From: CAVSMC01 sp963798655
Lineage (GTDB): Bacteria; Pseudomonadota; Gammaproteobacteria; Burkholderiales; Casimicrobiaceae
NCBI GenBank assembly: GCA_963798655.1
Contig: CAWCUH010000004.1
Location: forward strand, 1,149,298-1,213,297
Direction of reading: 5' to 3'
DNA length: 64,000 nt
A model generated the notes under the pieces. The model ran no database searches and was not told the DNA's origin. It worked only from the letters and a program-made list of their open reading frames with translations. Numbering within the stretch: position 1 is the first letter of the stretch; the number at the start of each line of letters is the position of its first letter. Below, piece by piece: positions 18,121 to 26,927 of the stretch. Position numbers and translations under genes: made by a program.

Positions 18121-20574
18121 ATGCGAATGATCGAAGCCCCCTTTCCCGCGCGCGTCCTTGTCAGCGCGCTCGCCGTCGCGCTCGCTTCGTGCGCGACGAC
18201 GTCGACGAACAGGATCGCCGAGCCGTCGTCGGAGCGCGCCGCGCCGGTCGTGCCCGCCGCGCCCTCGGCGTCCGGCGCAGCGGCTGGCATCGCGGCGCCG
18301 CGGGGCCCGTCGGACGCCGAATCGCGCTCGCGCATCTACAAGGGTACCGGCACGCTGGTGAAGCCGGCGCCGCCGTCGCCCCCGGCGGCCGCGCCCGCGG
18401 CCGGCGGCGTGATGCTGAACTTCGAAGGCGCGGACCTGCGCGAGGTCGTGCGCAACATCCTCGGCGACATCCTGAACGAGAGCTACACGATCGACCCGAC
18501 CGTGGGCGGCCAGGTGACGATCCGCACGACGACCGGCGTTCCGCGCGACTCGCTGCCGGCAACGCTCGAGATGCTGCTGCGGATGAACGGCGCGACGATG
18601 GTGAAGGAGGACGGCATCTACAAGATCCTGCCGCAGGCGGCGGCGGTGCGCGGCAACGTCACGCCGCAGCTCGGCAACTCGCAGCGTGCGCTTCCGGGCG
18701 GCTATTCGGTGCAGATCGTGCCGCTGCGCTACGTCGGCACGCGCGAGATGCTGCGCGTGCTCGAGCCGTTCGCGAAGGACGCGCAGACGATCCGCGTCGA
18801 CGACCTTCGCAACATGCTGATCCTCTCCGGCACCGAGCGCGAGCTGCGCCACCTGATGCAGACGATCGACATGTTCGACGTCGACTGGATGGCCGGCATG
18901 TCGGTCGGACTGTTCACCCTGCAAAGCGCCGACGTGAAGACGGTGATGCAGGACATCACGCGCGCTCTCGGCGATCCGGGGACGAGTCCGCTCACCGGCA
19001 TCCTGCGCATCATCCCGATCGAGCGGCTGAATGCGATCCTCGTCATCACGCCGCAGCCCGCGTATCTCGACGAGGCGAAGAAATGGGTCGAGCGGCTCGA
19101 TCATGCCGGTGGCGAGGCCGGCGGCGTCCGCTTCTACGTCTACAGCCTGCAATACCAGCACGCCGACAAGATCGGCCCGCTGCTGCAGCAGGCGTTCACC
19201 GGTCGCTCGACGCAGGCGACGACGACCGGCGCCCCGACAGTCGCGCCCGGTACGCCCGCCGGCACGATCGTGTCGCCGCCGTCGTTCCTCGGCGGCACGC
19301 AGGTGACGCCGCCCGCGGGCGCGGCGCCGCCGCCGCCCACGCAAACGACGAACCCTGCCGCGGCGGCGCTCGCCGCCGCCCGCGCCGCGGCCGGCGGTGC
19401 CGAGGGCATCGGCATCGTGCGCAATCTCCAGGTCGTCGCCGACAAGGACAACAACACGCTGCTGATCGTCGCGACGCCGGCCGAGTACGGAATCATCGAG
19501 CAGGCGCTGAAGAAGCTCGACATTCCGCAGCGCCAGGTGCTGATGGAAGTGACGATGGCGGAGGTGACGCTGCACGACAACCTGTCGATCGGCGTCGAGG
19601 CGCTGTTCCGCACCCTCGCACCTTCGGGCAACGGCAGCGCCGGGCTGTTCGCCGGCAGCACGCCGTTCAACCCTGCAATTCCGCCGGCCACCGGGGGCCC
19701 TGGCCTCGGCATCCCGTCGACAGCGAACTTCACGTACATCATCAACAGCGCGAAGTATCCCGGCGGCATCCAGGCGATCCTCAACCTGATGGACAACTAC
19801 GGCAACACGAAGGTGCTCGCCAACCCGCAGCTCGCCGCGCTCGACAACCAGAAGGCGACGATCAAGGTCGGCGACCGCATCCCGATCTGCCAGCAGACGA
19901 TCGTCGGCAACGTGAGCAACGCGGTGACGACGACGTCGCAGTACATCGACACCGGCGTGCTGTTCCAGGCGACGCCGCACATCAACGCGAGCGGCGTCGT
20001 GACGCTCGACGTGCAGGCGGAAGTGAGCATTCCGGGCGCAACGCAGAATCCGTGCGACGCGCCGCCGATCAACACGCGCTCGGTGCAGACGCTGCTCGCC
20101 GTGCCGACGGGCCAGACGATGGTGATGGGCGGCCTCATCAGGGATTCGCGCGTCGCGGGCACCGAGGGGTTTCCGCTGCTGTCGCGCATTCCGGTGATCG
20201 GCGGGCTCTTCGGCAGCCAGTCGCTCAACATCAATCGTGTCGAGCTCGTGATCATGGTGACGCCGCGCGTCATCGAAGGCGAGACGGGCGCCGCCGAGAT
20301 CATCGAGGACCTGCGGCGGCGGATGGAGCGGCTCGACTTCGCGTTCCCGGTCACGTCGCAGACGCCGGAGCCCACCGCCGGCGACAAGGCGAAGCGGATG
20401 TTCGACGAGATCTTCCCGGTGTTGACGCCGATGCAGCGCGGCTTTCCGCAGGCGCCGGCCGCTCCCGCGCCGGCTCCGGCCGCTCCCGCGCCGGCTCCGG
20501 CCGCTCCCGCGCCGGCTCCGGCCGCTCCCGCGCCGGCTGCGGCCAATCCGTCTCCGCCCGCGGCCCGGCAATGA
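18121..20574 (+). CDS. gspD: type II secretion outer-membrane secretin GspD
   Basis: An 817-residue secretin, the outer-membrane channel of the T2SS. It starts with a lipoprotein signal (LAVALASCATT, lipobox cysteine C24), then the N0 domain (NFEGADLREVVRNILGDIL), N1-N3 repeats (PLRYVGTREMLRVLEPFAKDA; VYSLQYQHADKIGPLLQQAF), and the secretin barrel with VLANPQLAALDNQKATIKVGD and the terminal LLSRIPVIGGLFGSQ. A self-piloting lipid anchor is suggested by the lipobox. The C-terminus after residue 760 is a repetitive Ala/Pro tail. Confidence 0.96.
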   Translation: MRMIEAPFPARVLVSALAVALASCATTSTNRIAEPSSERAAPVVPAAPSASGAAAGIAAPRGPSDAESRSRIYKGTGTLVKPAPPSPPAAAPAAGGVMLNFEGADLREVVRNILGDILNESYTIDPTVGGQVTIRTTTGVPRDSLPATLEMLLRMNGATMVKEDGIYKILPQAAAVRGNVTPQLGNSQRALPGGYSVQIVPLRYVGTREMLRVLEPFAKDAQTIRVDDLRNMLILSGTERELRHLMQTIDMFDVDWMAGMSVGLFTLQSADVKTVMQDITRALGDPGTSPLTGILRIIPIERLNAILVITPQPAYLDEAKKWVERLDHAGGEAGGVRFYVYSLQYQHADKIGPLLQQAFTGRSTQATTTGAPTVAPGTPAGTIVSPPSFLGGTQVTPPAGAAPPPPTQTTNPAAAALAAARAAAGGAEGIGIVRNLQVVADKDNNTLLIVATPAEYGIIEQALKKLDIPQRQVLMEVTMAEVTLHDNLSIGVEALFRTLAPSGNGSAGLFAGSTPFNPAIPPATGGPGLGIPSTANFTYIINSAKYPGGIQAILNLMDNYGNTKVLANPQLAALDNQKATIKVGDRIPICQQTIVGNVSNAVTTTSQYIDTGVLFQATPHINASGVVTLDVQAEVSIPGATQNPCDAPPINTRSVQTLLAVPTGQTMVMGGLIRDSRVAGTEGFPLLSRIPVIGGLFGSQSLNINRVELVIMVTPRVIEGETGAAEIIEDLRRRMERLDFAFPVTSQTPEPTAGDKAKRMFDEIFPVLTPMQRGFPQAPAAPAPAPAAPAPAPAAPAPAPAAPAPAAANPSPPAARQ
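20458..20541 (+). repeat. four tandem 21-bp repeats in the 3' end of gspD
   Basis: GCCGCTCCCGCGCCGGCTCC plus G is repeated three times exactly (20458-20520) and a fourth time with one change (GCTGCG at its end). It encodes repeated AAPAPAP units in the GspD tail. Being a multiple of three, copy changes would keep the frame. Confidence 0.9.
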
Positions 20575-20654
20575 CCCCATGACGTGCCGAAAAGCGTCGT
20601 GGATGCCCGACAGCAAGAGGAAGCGCGAAAATAATCGTCGTTAAACGGCGACAG

Positions 20655-20688
20655 GCCCCTGTTGCAGCCCCGCAACAGGGGCTTTTTT
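20655..20688 (+). terminator. intrinsic terminator of the gsp operon
   Basis: An 11-bp GC-rich stem (GCCCCTGTTGC/GCAACAGGGGC) with a 6-base loop, followed by six T, located 80 bp after gspD. Confidence 0.93.
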
Positions 20689-20840
20689 GCCCTCTTCTCT
20701 CAATTGACGGTGGGGGGCGATTTGGTTAGTCTGGCCCCGAGGATTGCGGCGCTGCGTGGCGATTCGCACGTGTTTTCGAACAGTCCTCGGGTGTTCGCAA
20801 CGCGGCGCTTGACCTTCGCAACATACAAAGGGCAATCCTG

Positions 20841-21299
20841 ATGACGTTTGAAATTGGCGTGCGCAGAGGCGCTCGTGCGGTGGTTGCGGTGTTTTCGGCG
20901 CGCTTCCTCGCGCTGATCGCCGCGGTGATGTTGGCGGCATGCGCGACGCTTTCGGCCGACTCGTCGGACGAAGCGAAGCAGGCGGCGGTCAAGAAGCGGG
21001 CCGAGGCGCGCTGGGCGGCATTGGTCAAAGGCGACGTGTCTTCATCGTACGCGCTGCTGTCGCCGGCCTCGAAGGCGGTGTTGACGGAGGATCAGTATCG
21101 GGATCGGCTGCGCCGGAGCGGCGTCACCGGAGTCGAGGTGGAATCGGTCCAGTGCGCAGCGGAATCGTGCAAGGTGAAGCTCTGGATCACGTTCGACGCG
21201 ACGCCGTTCCCCGGCCACACCATCAAAGGAATACGGACGACGGCAACGGAAACATGGGTGATCGACCGAGGTGAATACTGGTATGTCTGGCCGAATTGA
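20841..21299 (+). CDS. small lipoprotein, function unknown
   Basis: A 152-residue exported protein with signal sequence and lipobox LAAC (about C34), so probably membrane-anchored. The mature part begins with a charged helix (DEAKQAAVKKRAEARWAALV), then DVSSSYALLSPASKAVLTEDQY, a beta-rich half with two cysteines (QCAAESCKV), and ends EYWYVWPN. The layout (helix, SYALLSP, strands, W near the end) is like NTF2/SnoaL-type small lipoproteins, but I cannot assign a family securely. AAGGG at 20827-20831 is the ribosome site. It stands alone between the gsp terminator and the surface-protein promoter. Confidence 0.7.
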   Translation: MTFEIGVRRGARAVVAVFSARFLALIAAVMLAACATLSADSSDEAKQAAVKKRAEARWAALVKGDVSSSYALLSPASKAVLTEDQYRDRLRRSGVTGVEVESVQCAAESCKVKLWITFDATPFPGHTIKGIRTTATETWVIDRGEYWYVWPN

Positions 21300-21357
21300 G
21301 CACCGATAAGCCGTTGCGTTTTTCACACAGGGGGGCTTCGCTACGGAGCCGAATCGT

Positions 21358-21384
21358 TTGGACAAAAGGAGCACGCTGTAATAA
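21358..21384 (+). promoter_or_regulatory. candidate sigma-70 promoter of the surface protein gene
   Basis: TTGGAC (21358-21363) and TAATAA (21379-21384) with a 15-base spacer, about 66 bp before the start codon. The spacer is short, so this is tentative. Confidence 0.35.
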
Positions 21385-21405
21385 CATCGACGCGCTGTTG
21401 GTTTG

Positions 21406-21417
21406 AAGTGATCACTT
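21406..21417. promoter_or_regulatory. 12-bp perfect palindrome in the leader (possible operator)
   Basis: AAGTGATCACTT is perfectly self-complementary and lies between the candidate promoter and the ribosome site of the surface protein gene, a typical position for a repressor site. No regulator is encoded nearby. Confidence 0.4.
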
Positions 21418-21449
21418 TAAATTCGCGAACAGAGGAGTCATCACCCACT

Positions 21450-22911
21450 ATGAACACGTTCAACAAGAAATCGCTGTACGCCGCGCTGGCTGGCCTGAGC
21501 GCGCTGGGTGCGACGGGCGTCGCGCAAGCGGTGTCGGTCAACCCGGACGGCCTCGGCCAGGCGCTGGTCTATCCGTACTACACGGTACGCGAGTCGCAGA
21601 CCGGCATGGCGTTCAACTCGCTGCTGACGGTCATCAATTCGACCGCATCGGCGAAGGCCGTGAAGGTCCGCTTCCTGGAAGGCAAGAACTCCCGCGAAGT
21701 GCTCGACTTCAACCTCTACCTGTCGAAGAAGGACGTCTGGGTTGCGGCCGTCATCCCGACGGCGACCGGCGCGGCGATCTTCACGCCTGATCTGTCGTGC
21801 ACGACGCCGAAGGTCGGCGCGACGCCTGCGACGGCGACTCCGTTCGTGAACTACGCGTACACGGGCAGCGCGGCGGACAACGCCGATACATCGCTCGACC
21901 GCACGCGCGAGGGCTACGTCGAGATCATCGAGATGGGCAACATCATCACCGATCCGGATCCCGATTCGGTGTACACCTCGGTGACGCACGTGTCCGGCGT
22001 TCCGGCCTGTACCGGTCTCTCCGACGCCGCGACGTCCGCGGCGACGGTGGCGGGCAACGGCGGCCTGTTCGGCGGCATGCACGTGATCAACGTGCCCTTC
22101 GGCATGGATCTGTCGTACGACGCGGTCGCGCTCGACAACTTCTCGGCTGTGCCGCTGTGGAACCCGCCGGGCTCGGTGCTGCCGAACCTCGCCAACGTCA
22201 ATCCGAAGACGTCGGTCGTCACGACGGGAACGCAGACGTTCATCACCGACTGGTCGGCGATTCCGCCGAACAACCCGGCCGACCCGGTGTCCGCGGTCCT
22301 GATGCACAACAACGTGTACAACGAGTTCGTCGTCGAAGCGGCGACCGCCTCGGGTACCGACTGGGTGCTGACGATGCCGACGAAGGGCTTCTATGTGCCG
22401 GTCGGTCCGGGCAACGAATCCGGGTCGCCTGTTCATGCGCAACTTCAACGGCAACAGCGGCTCGTGCGACGACATCAGCGTGACGCAGTACGACCGCGAA
22501 GAGCGGACGCTCCAGACGTCGACGTCGTTCTCGCCGCCGCCGCCGACATCGACCGACTCGATCTGCTGGGAAGCGAACATCATTTCGGTCAACGGCAAGA
22601 ACGTCCTGGGTTCGAAGAACAACCTGAACCTCGGCACGTCGTTCCCTGCCGGCTGGCTTGCGATGTCGTTCACGCCGAACGCGACGGCTACCGCCAAGCA
22701 CATGCTCGTGGGCGGCGCCTCGACGGTCTGCACGGTCAACGTTTTGACGCCTGCCGGTTCGGCGTGCGCGGCCGGCCCGGTGAACACGACGTTCGTCGGT
22801 CTGCCGATCATCGGCTTCGCGACGGAAACGTTCCACAACGACTTCGTGGGCACGCTGCGGTCGAACTACTCGGGTCAGTTCGTGCACAAGTACACGCGCG
22901 ACATCCACTAA
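21450..22911 (+). CDS. secreted/surface protein of the NPDGLGQ type, one frameshift
   Basis: About 486 residues when read across a one-base shift near 22405-22425. A clear signal peptide (KKSLYAALAGLSALGATGVAQA, cleavage after AQA) is followed by VSVNPDGLGQALVYPYYTVR and KAVKVRFLEGKNSREVLDFNLYLSKKDVW. These features are shared by abundant, uncharacterised exported proteins of beta- and gammaproteobacteria. The second frame continues with RLFMRNFNGNSGSCDD and a Cys-containing beta-rich C-terminus ending VHKYTRDIH. No enzyme motif is seen. GAGGAG at about 21432-21437 serves ATG 21450. A strong terminator follows. T2SS export is possible but unproved. Confidence 0.75.
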
Positions 22912-22934
22912 CCAGCGCGAAGTGGTACATGAAA

Positions 22935-22961
22935 GGCGGGACGAACGTCCCGCCTTTTTTT
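22935..22961 (+). terminator. intrinsic terminator after the surface protein gene
   Basis: GGCGGGAC/GTCCCGCC stem with GAAC loop followed by seven T, 24 bp after the stop codon. Confidence 0.95.
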
Positions 22962-23163
22962 CGCTCGGCGCTTGACGCGGCGCAAGCGCATGACACTATG
23001 TCGGCGACGACGCTGGCGCGACACGTTGTCGCGCACGATAATGGAATGCGCGCGGATGTCGCCTGTTTTCTCCGCATCGCCGTGCAAGTGATTGAGCGAC
23101 GATGCAATCGTGGGTCCGTCTGTCGGTCGCTGAAGCACGTTCGACTGCGGGAGCGATTTTTTA
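22962..23163. other. intergenic stretch without recognisable gene
   Basis: Part of the 352-bp gap 22912-23263. Beyond the terminator at its left and the promoter at its right I see no coding sequence with codon bias like the neighbours and no notable repeat. Confidence 0.6.
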
Positions 23164-23193
23164 TTGAAATCGCGCATGACAATGGCGTAGAAT
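23164..23193 (+). promoter_or_regulatory. sigma-70-like promoter for the Cys-rich secreted protein pair
   Basis: TTGAAA (23164-23169) and TAGAAT (23188-23193) with an 18-base spacer, giving a start about 60 bp before ATG 23264. Confidence 0.55.
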
Positions 23194-23263
23194 CGCTTAA
23201 CTTTTGTTGTGGATAATACGTCCGCGAAACGGCAGCGCGGACAACGAAGGAGAGGCCCCGTTT

Positions 23264-23734
23264 ATGTTCAGTGTTCCCCGTTTCATCGGGGGCTTGGCGG
23301 CTGCCGGCCTTTCGGCCATCGTCGCGATGCCCACCGCCCAGGCCGCCAGCACCGTCGGCTATCAGGATCCGCTGTGCACCGCGTTCTACACCGACCCCCT
23401 GTCGGCGGCGCCCGCGCAGACGCTGAAGTGCGCCAAGCTGGTCTGTGGCGTCACGACCGACGTGTCGTACCTTCAGCCGGTCAACGGAGCCGTGCACGTG
23501 ACCGTGAACTGCACCAATCCGGTGACGCCGACCGTGCTCACGTACAAGTGGGTGGTGAGCCCGCAGAGCCCCGTGGGGTGCGCCGCGACGTTGCCCGGGC
23601 CGCCGGCCGACACGGCACAGACCGTCACAGTCTCGTCGACCATGGCGCAAACGTGCTGGTATGAGGCGATCGCGACCGATGGTGCGAATCCGCCGAACAC
23701 CGGCTGGCTTCGCTATGGCGTGAAGTGGCAATGA
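23264..23734 (+). CDS. secreted Cys-rich protein, paralogue 1
   Basis: A 156-residue exported protein of unknown function. The signal peptide ends at PTAQAA/STVGY. The mature part has paired cysteines and the pattern YQDPLC-AFYTDP ... CAKLVCGV ... CWYEAIATDG ... GWLRYGVKW. The same pattern recurs in the next gene, so the two are tandem paralogues. GAAGGAGAGG at 23246-23255 is a strong ribosome site. Conserved Cys-Trp-Tyr and a closing RYG-W suggest a compact disulfide-bonded beta-sandwich. Its stop overlaps the ribosome site of the next gene, so both are co-transcribed. Confidence 0.75.
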   Translation: MFSVPRFIGGLAAAGLSAIVAMPTAQAASTVGYQDPLCTAFYTDPLSAAPAQTLKCAKLVCGVTTDVSYLQPVNGAVHVTVNCTNPVTPTVLTYKWVVSPQSPVGCAATLPGPPADTAQTVTVSSTMAQTCWYEAIATDGANPPNTGWLRYGVKWQ

Positions 23735-23745
23735 GGAGCCCGAAG

Positions 23746-24981
23746 ATGCGCACTGGCAACTGTAAGATCGGCGCCTTCGCGGCCGCTGTTTCCCTGGCCG
23801 TCACGCTCTGCGGCGCGCTCACGACGAGCATGACCGCAGGCGCGGCATCGATCACGTACACCGATCCCGTCTGCAGCCGGTTCTACGCAGCGCCGAGCAC
23901 GAATGGCGACGTCCTGCTTCGCTGTGTGCAAATGAGCTGCACGATCGCGCCGAACGGCGGCTACATCGTACCGGTCGGCACGCCGGTCACGCTCACGACC
24001 GTTTGCACGACCCCGGCGACCAGCTATTCGTGGTCGGTCGCAGCGCGCAGCCCGCAAGGCTGTCCGGCGCCCACGCCCGCGAACGCTGCGGCGACGGTCG
24101 TCAATTCGGGCACCGCGATGACGTGCTGGTACGATGTCGTCGCGAGCGACGGCGCCGGCAACCAGGGCACGACGCGCTACGGCATCCTGTGGACGAACGG
24201 AACGGCGCCGTCCGGCTGCTCGATCAGCACATCGCCGAGCCCGCCGTCGGTACCGTCGGGCGGCGGCAACATCAGCATGGCCGTTTCCTGCACATCAGGC
24301 TCTCCGTTCACGAGCTTCACCTGGCACAAGGACTCGGCGAACTTCGGCGGCAACCAGGCGAACCAGACGGACACTTTGCCGCCGAACACGGCCGTCACGC
24401 CGGTCAATTACATCTACGACGTGCAGGTCTGCAACGCGGCTGGATGCGCGGCCCCGATATCGACGATGTTCACGGTCGCCGGACAAACGGTTGCCACCGG
24501 CTTCTGCGGCCAGTACGCGAGCGCGGGCGTCGAGCAAGTCGATCTGCCGTGGCCGCCGACGCCTGACACCATCTTCACGCAGAATCCGGACGGTTTCATG
24601 GGCGCAGGTGTATTCGTAGGGCGGCTCGTGGTTCCCGCGAACGCCACGTCCATCAACGCCGCGGGCCGCGTTCAGTGGGCCGAGTATATCGATGGCGCCG
24701 CGAACCGGATCGTGACGCTGTCGAAGCAGCCGTGCGATTTCCGCGGTCTCGGACAGTGGATCGTCGACGCCAGCAGCGCCAACTATCCGATGGCGTGGTC
24801 GGCCGGAAACACCGGAGATCTGTTCTACGACATCGCTGGCACCGGTGCGCACGGCGTCGCTCAACTGCAGGCGGGCCAGATCTACTACGTCAATTTCCGG
24901 AACCTGGCGCTCGACGGAGTGACGCCGACGTGCGGGACGACGACGTGCAACATGGTGGTTCACCATACGACGCCGCGTTGA
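23746..24981 (+). CDS. secreted Cys-rich multidomain protein, paralogue 2
   Basis: A 411-residue exported protein of unknown function. After a signal peptide (residues 1-34) comes a module like the whole of the preceding protein (YTDPVC-RFYAAP, CVQMSC, CWYDVVASDG, TRYGILW). Then follows a Cys-containing Ig/PKD-like module (CSISTSPSPPSVPSGGG to FTVAG), and a C-terminal beta-rich domain (GFCGQY, AGRVQWAEYIDG, LQAGQIYYVNFRN, and a CGTTTC pair). This looks like a surface or secreted binding protein. ATG 23746 is chosen because GAGGAG at about 23733-23738 gives proper spacing. Confidence 0.72.
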   Translation: MRTGNCKIGAFAAAVSLAVTLCGALTTSMTAGAASITYTDPVCSRFYAAPSTNGDVLLRCVQMSCTIAPNGGYIVPVGTPVTLTTVCTTPATSYSWSVAARSPQGCPAPTPANAAATVVNSGTAMTCWYDVVASDGAGNQGTTRYGILWTNGTAPSGCSISTSPSPPSVPSGGGNISMAVSCTSGSPFTSFTWHKDSANFGGNQANQTDTLPPNTAVTPVNYIYDVQVCNAAGCAAPISTMFTVAGQTVATGFCGQYASAGVEQVDLPWPPTPDTIFTQNPDGFMGAGVFVGRLVVPANATSINAAGRVQWAEYIDGAANRIVTLSKQPCDFRGLGQWIVDASSANYPMAWSAGNTGDLFYDIAGTGAHGVAQLQAGQIYYVNFRNLALDGVTPTCGTTTCNMVVHHTTPR

Positions 24982-25024
24982 TCGCCTACGCAGCCGTGCC
25001 GAGCGCGCGGCTGCCTTCTCCTCC

Positions 25025-25048
25025 AGCCCCGTTTTCGCGGGGCTTTTT
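25025..25048 (+). terminator. intrinsic terminator between secreted protein and ppiC genes
   Basis: AGCCCCG/CGGGGCT stem with a 6-base loop running into TTTTT, 44 bp after the stop codon and only 10 bp before the next start codon. Confidence 0.85.
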
Positions 25049-25058
25049 GTTGCGGGCC

Positions 25059-26045
25059 ATGCATAGACAATCGCTCATCAAACGGCGCTCGTTCGCCCTC
25101 GCGGCGGCGTTCTTTTCATCCGTCGCATTTGCGCAGCCGACATCGCCGGCCGCACCCGCGCAGACGGTTTCGCCCGAAACGGTGCTGATCGAAGGTCCGC
25201 ACGCGAAAGTGACCAGGCGCGACTTCGACCTCGAAGTGGCGCGACTGCCGCCGGAGATGCGCGACGGCGTCGTCAACAGCCAGCGGCGCATCGCCGAGGT
25301 CGTCGGCCGGCTGCTGGTGATAAAGACGCTCGCGAACGAGGCGCGCACGAACGGCGAGGATCGCGATCCCGACGTCCAGGCGAAGCTCGCGCTCGAGACC
25401 GACCGGCTGTATTCACAGGTCCGCCAAGCCAGGCTGGACGAGCAGGCGGGGGCGGAATTCGACGCTAAGCGCGCGCAGTGGGAAGCGCGCGCACGCGAGA
25501 TCTACGCTGCCGAGCGCTCACAGTTCGTGTCGCCTGCCGAGGTGTCGGCCGCACACATCCTGTTCTCGACGCAACAGCACAAGAGCGACGAGGCGAAGAA
25601 GCTCGCCGACGAAGCGCACGCGCGCATCGTTGCGGGTGCGGACTTCAACGAGCTCGCGAAAAGCGTGTCCGAAGACCCGACGGCCAAGAAAAACGGCGGC
25701 AGCATCGGCTACTTCACGCGTGCGACCGTCGATCCCGCGTTCGCGCAAGCGGCCTTTGCATTGAAAGACGTCGGCGACGTGAGCGAGCCGGTGCTGTCGA
25801 GCTTCGGCTGGCATCTGATCAAGCTCGAGGGCCGCAAGCCGGCGACGCAGAAGAGCTTTGACGACGTGCGCGACGCCATCATGTCGCAACTGCGGCAGAA
25901 GTTCATCGCCGACCGACGCGAAGCAATGCTCGCCGCGATCGGCAGCGACCCGGGCGTCAAGCCGAACGTTCAGGCGCTCGAATCGATCTACATTCACCCG
26001 GCGAACGAGCGGGCGGTGCGCGGCTCCGCCCCCGCGGCGCGCTGA
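25059..26045 (+). CDS. periplasmic peptidyl-prolyl isomerase, parvulin (PpiC) type
   Basis: A 328-residue exported foldase. A signal peptide ends at SVAFA/QPT (residue 25). A SurA-like helical N-region follows, then one parvulin domain at about 163-262 with AAHILFSTQQ, FNELAKSVSEDPTAKKNGGSIGYF, FALKDVGDVSEPVLSSFGWHLIKLEGRKP. It assists folding of exported proteins, fitting the adjacent secretion genes. ATG 25059 has no clear ribosome site because the preceding terminator hairpin ends 10 bp upstream, so its transcription source is unclear. Confidence 0.9.
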   Translation: MHRQSLIKRRSFALAAAFFSSVAFAQPTSPAAPAQTVSPETVLIEGPHAKVTRRDFDLEVARLPPEMRDGVVNSQRRIAEVVGRLLVIKTLANEARTNGEDRDPDVQAKLALETDRLYSQVRQARLDEQAGAEFDAKRAQWEARAREIYAAERSQFVSPAEVSAAHILFSTQQHKSDEAKKLADEAHARIVAGADFNELAKSVSEDPTAKKNGGSIGYFTRATVDPAFAQAAFALKDVGDVSEPVLSSFGWHLIKLEGRKPATQKSFDDVRDAIMSQLRQKFIADRREAMLAAIGSDPGVKPNVQALESIYIHPANERAVRGSAPAAR

Positions 26046-26086
26046 CGCACGCTGTTGCGACGCGCCGGCGGCCTCGCTGCTCCGCC

Positions 26087-26095
26087 TGCTATCCT
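26087..26095 (+). promoter_or_regulatory. possible extended -10 before wzm
   Basis: TGCTATCCT ends 7 bp before ATG 26103, so transcription from it would start at or very near the start codon (leaderless). No -35 or Shine-Dalgarno is evident. Tentative. Confidence 0.25.
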
Positions 26096-26102
26096 GTCGC
26101 GC

Positions 26103-26927
26103 ATGGCCACGGCTCCGGCGACGATCGAAGCGCCCGCGACCGCCATCGTTCGCGCCGGGCGCGCGCGCAACCGCGCGCTGCTCGCGAATTTCTTCCGACG
26201 AGAGCTCACGACGCGCTATCTCGGCAGCGTCACCGGTCTCGCATGGGCGCTGCTGCATCCGCTCGCGCTGCTCGGCGTCTATCACTTCGTGTTCACGACG
26301 GTGTTCCGCACCGGCAACTTCGGCGACGCGAGCTTCCTGTCGTTCGTCGCGGTCGCGCTGTGGCCTTGGCTCGCGGCGCAGGAGGCGATGCAGAGAGCGA
26401 CCGTCTCGCTCGGAAGCTACGCGGGACTGATCCGCAAGGTCGCGTTTCCGCACGAGCTCGTCGTCTATGCGTGCGTCGCGGCAACTTTCGCGCTCAACCT
26501 CTGCGGCTACCTCGCCGTGCTCGTCGTGCTCTCGCTATCCGGTGAGCCGGTGCATTTCGCCGGCCTTCTCGTCGCCGTGCCGCTGTGGCTGCTGCTCGGC
26601 ATCGGCGTTGCCGGCATTGCGCTTGCGCTCGCCGCGCTGCAGGTGTTCGTGCGCGACGTCGAGCACGTGCTGATTCCGCTGCTGATGATCCTGATGTACG
26701 TCACGCCGATCCTGTATCCGCTATCGCTCGTGCCGCCGAACCTGCGACCGTGGGTCGCCGCGAATCCGTTCAGCTACATCGTAGGCCGGCTGCGTGATGC
26801 GCTGCTCGACGGGCGCGTCGTGTTCGCATGGAACGACGCGATCGCGCTCGTTGCGGCGCTCGCCGTCTTCTTCGGCGGACGATGGGTGTTCCGCAGGCTC
26901 TCGCCGCACTTCGAGGATTTCATCTAG
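26103..26927 (+). CDS. wzm: ABC-2 polysaccharide export permease
   Basis: A 274-residue inner-membrane permease of the Wzm/KpsM/TagG class with about six hydrophobic helices. Family features are FFRRELTTRYLGSVTGLAWALLHPL near the amphipathic N-terminus, VAFPHEL before the second membrane hairpin, and VTPILYP-S near the end of the core. It forms the channel that exports undecaprenyl-linked glycan, energised by the ATPase encoded next (overlap of one base, TAGTG). ATG 26103 is preferred over an earlier in-frame start because the family begins shortly after it. Confidence 0.9.
   Translation: MATAPATIEAPATAIVRAGRARNRALLANFFRRELTTRYLGSVTGLAWALLHPLALLGVYHFVFTTVFRTGNFGDASFLSFVAVALWPWLAAQEAMQRATVSLGSYAGLIRKVAFPHELVVYACVAATFALNLCGYLAVLVVLSLSGEPVHFAGLLVAVPLWLLLGIGVAGIALALAALQVFVRDVEHVLIPLLMILMYVTPILYPLSLVPPNLRPWVAANPFSYIVGRLRDALLDGRVVFAWNDAIALVAALAVFFGGRWVFRRLSPHFEDFI

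Noticed and set aside
17305..20616. A very long open frame on the minus strand opposite gspC/N and gspD
   Set aside because: Arg/His-rich composition with no domain is the usual antisense shadow of GC-rich genes; the plus-strand secretin is unmistakable.
23164..24981. PEP-CTERM or other sorting tag on the secreted proteins
   Set aside because: The C-termini (RYGVKWQ, VVHHTTPR, KYTRDIH) show no tripartite motif, helix and basic end.
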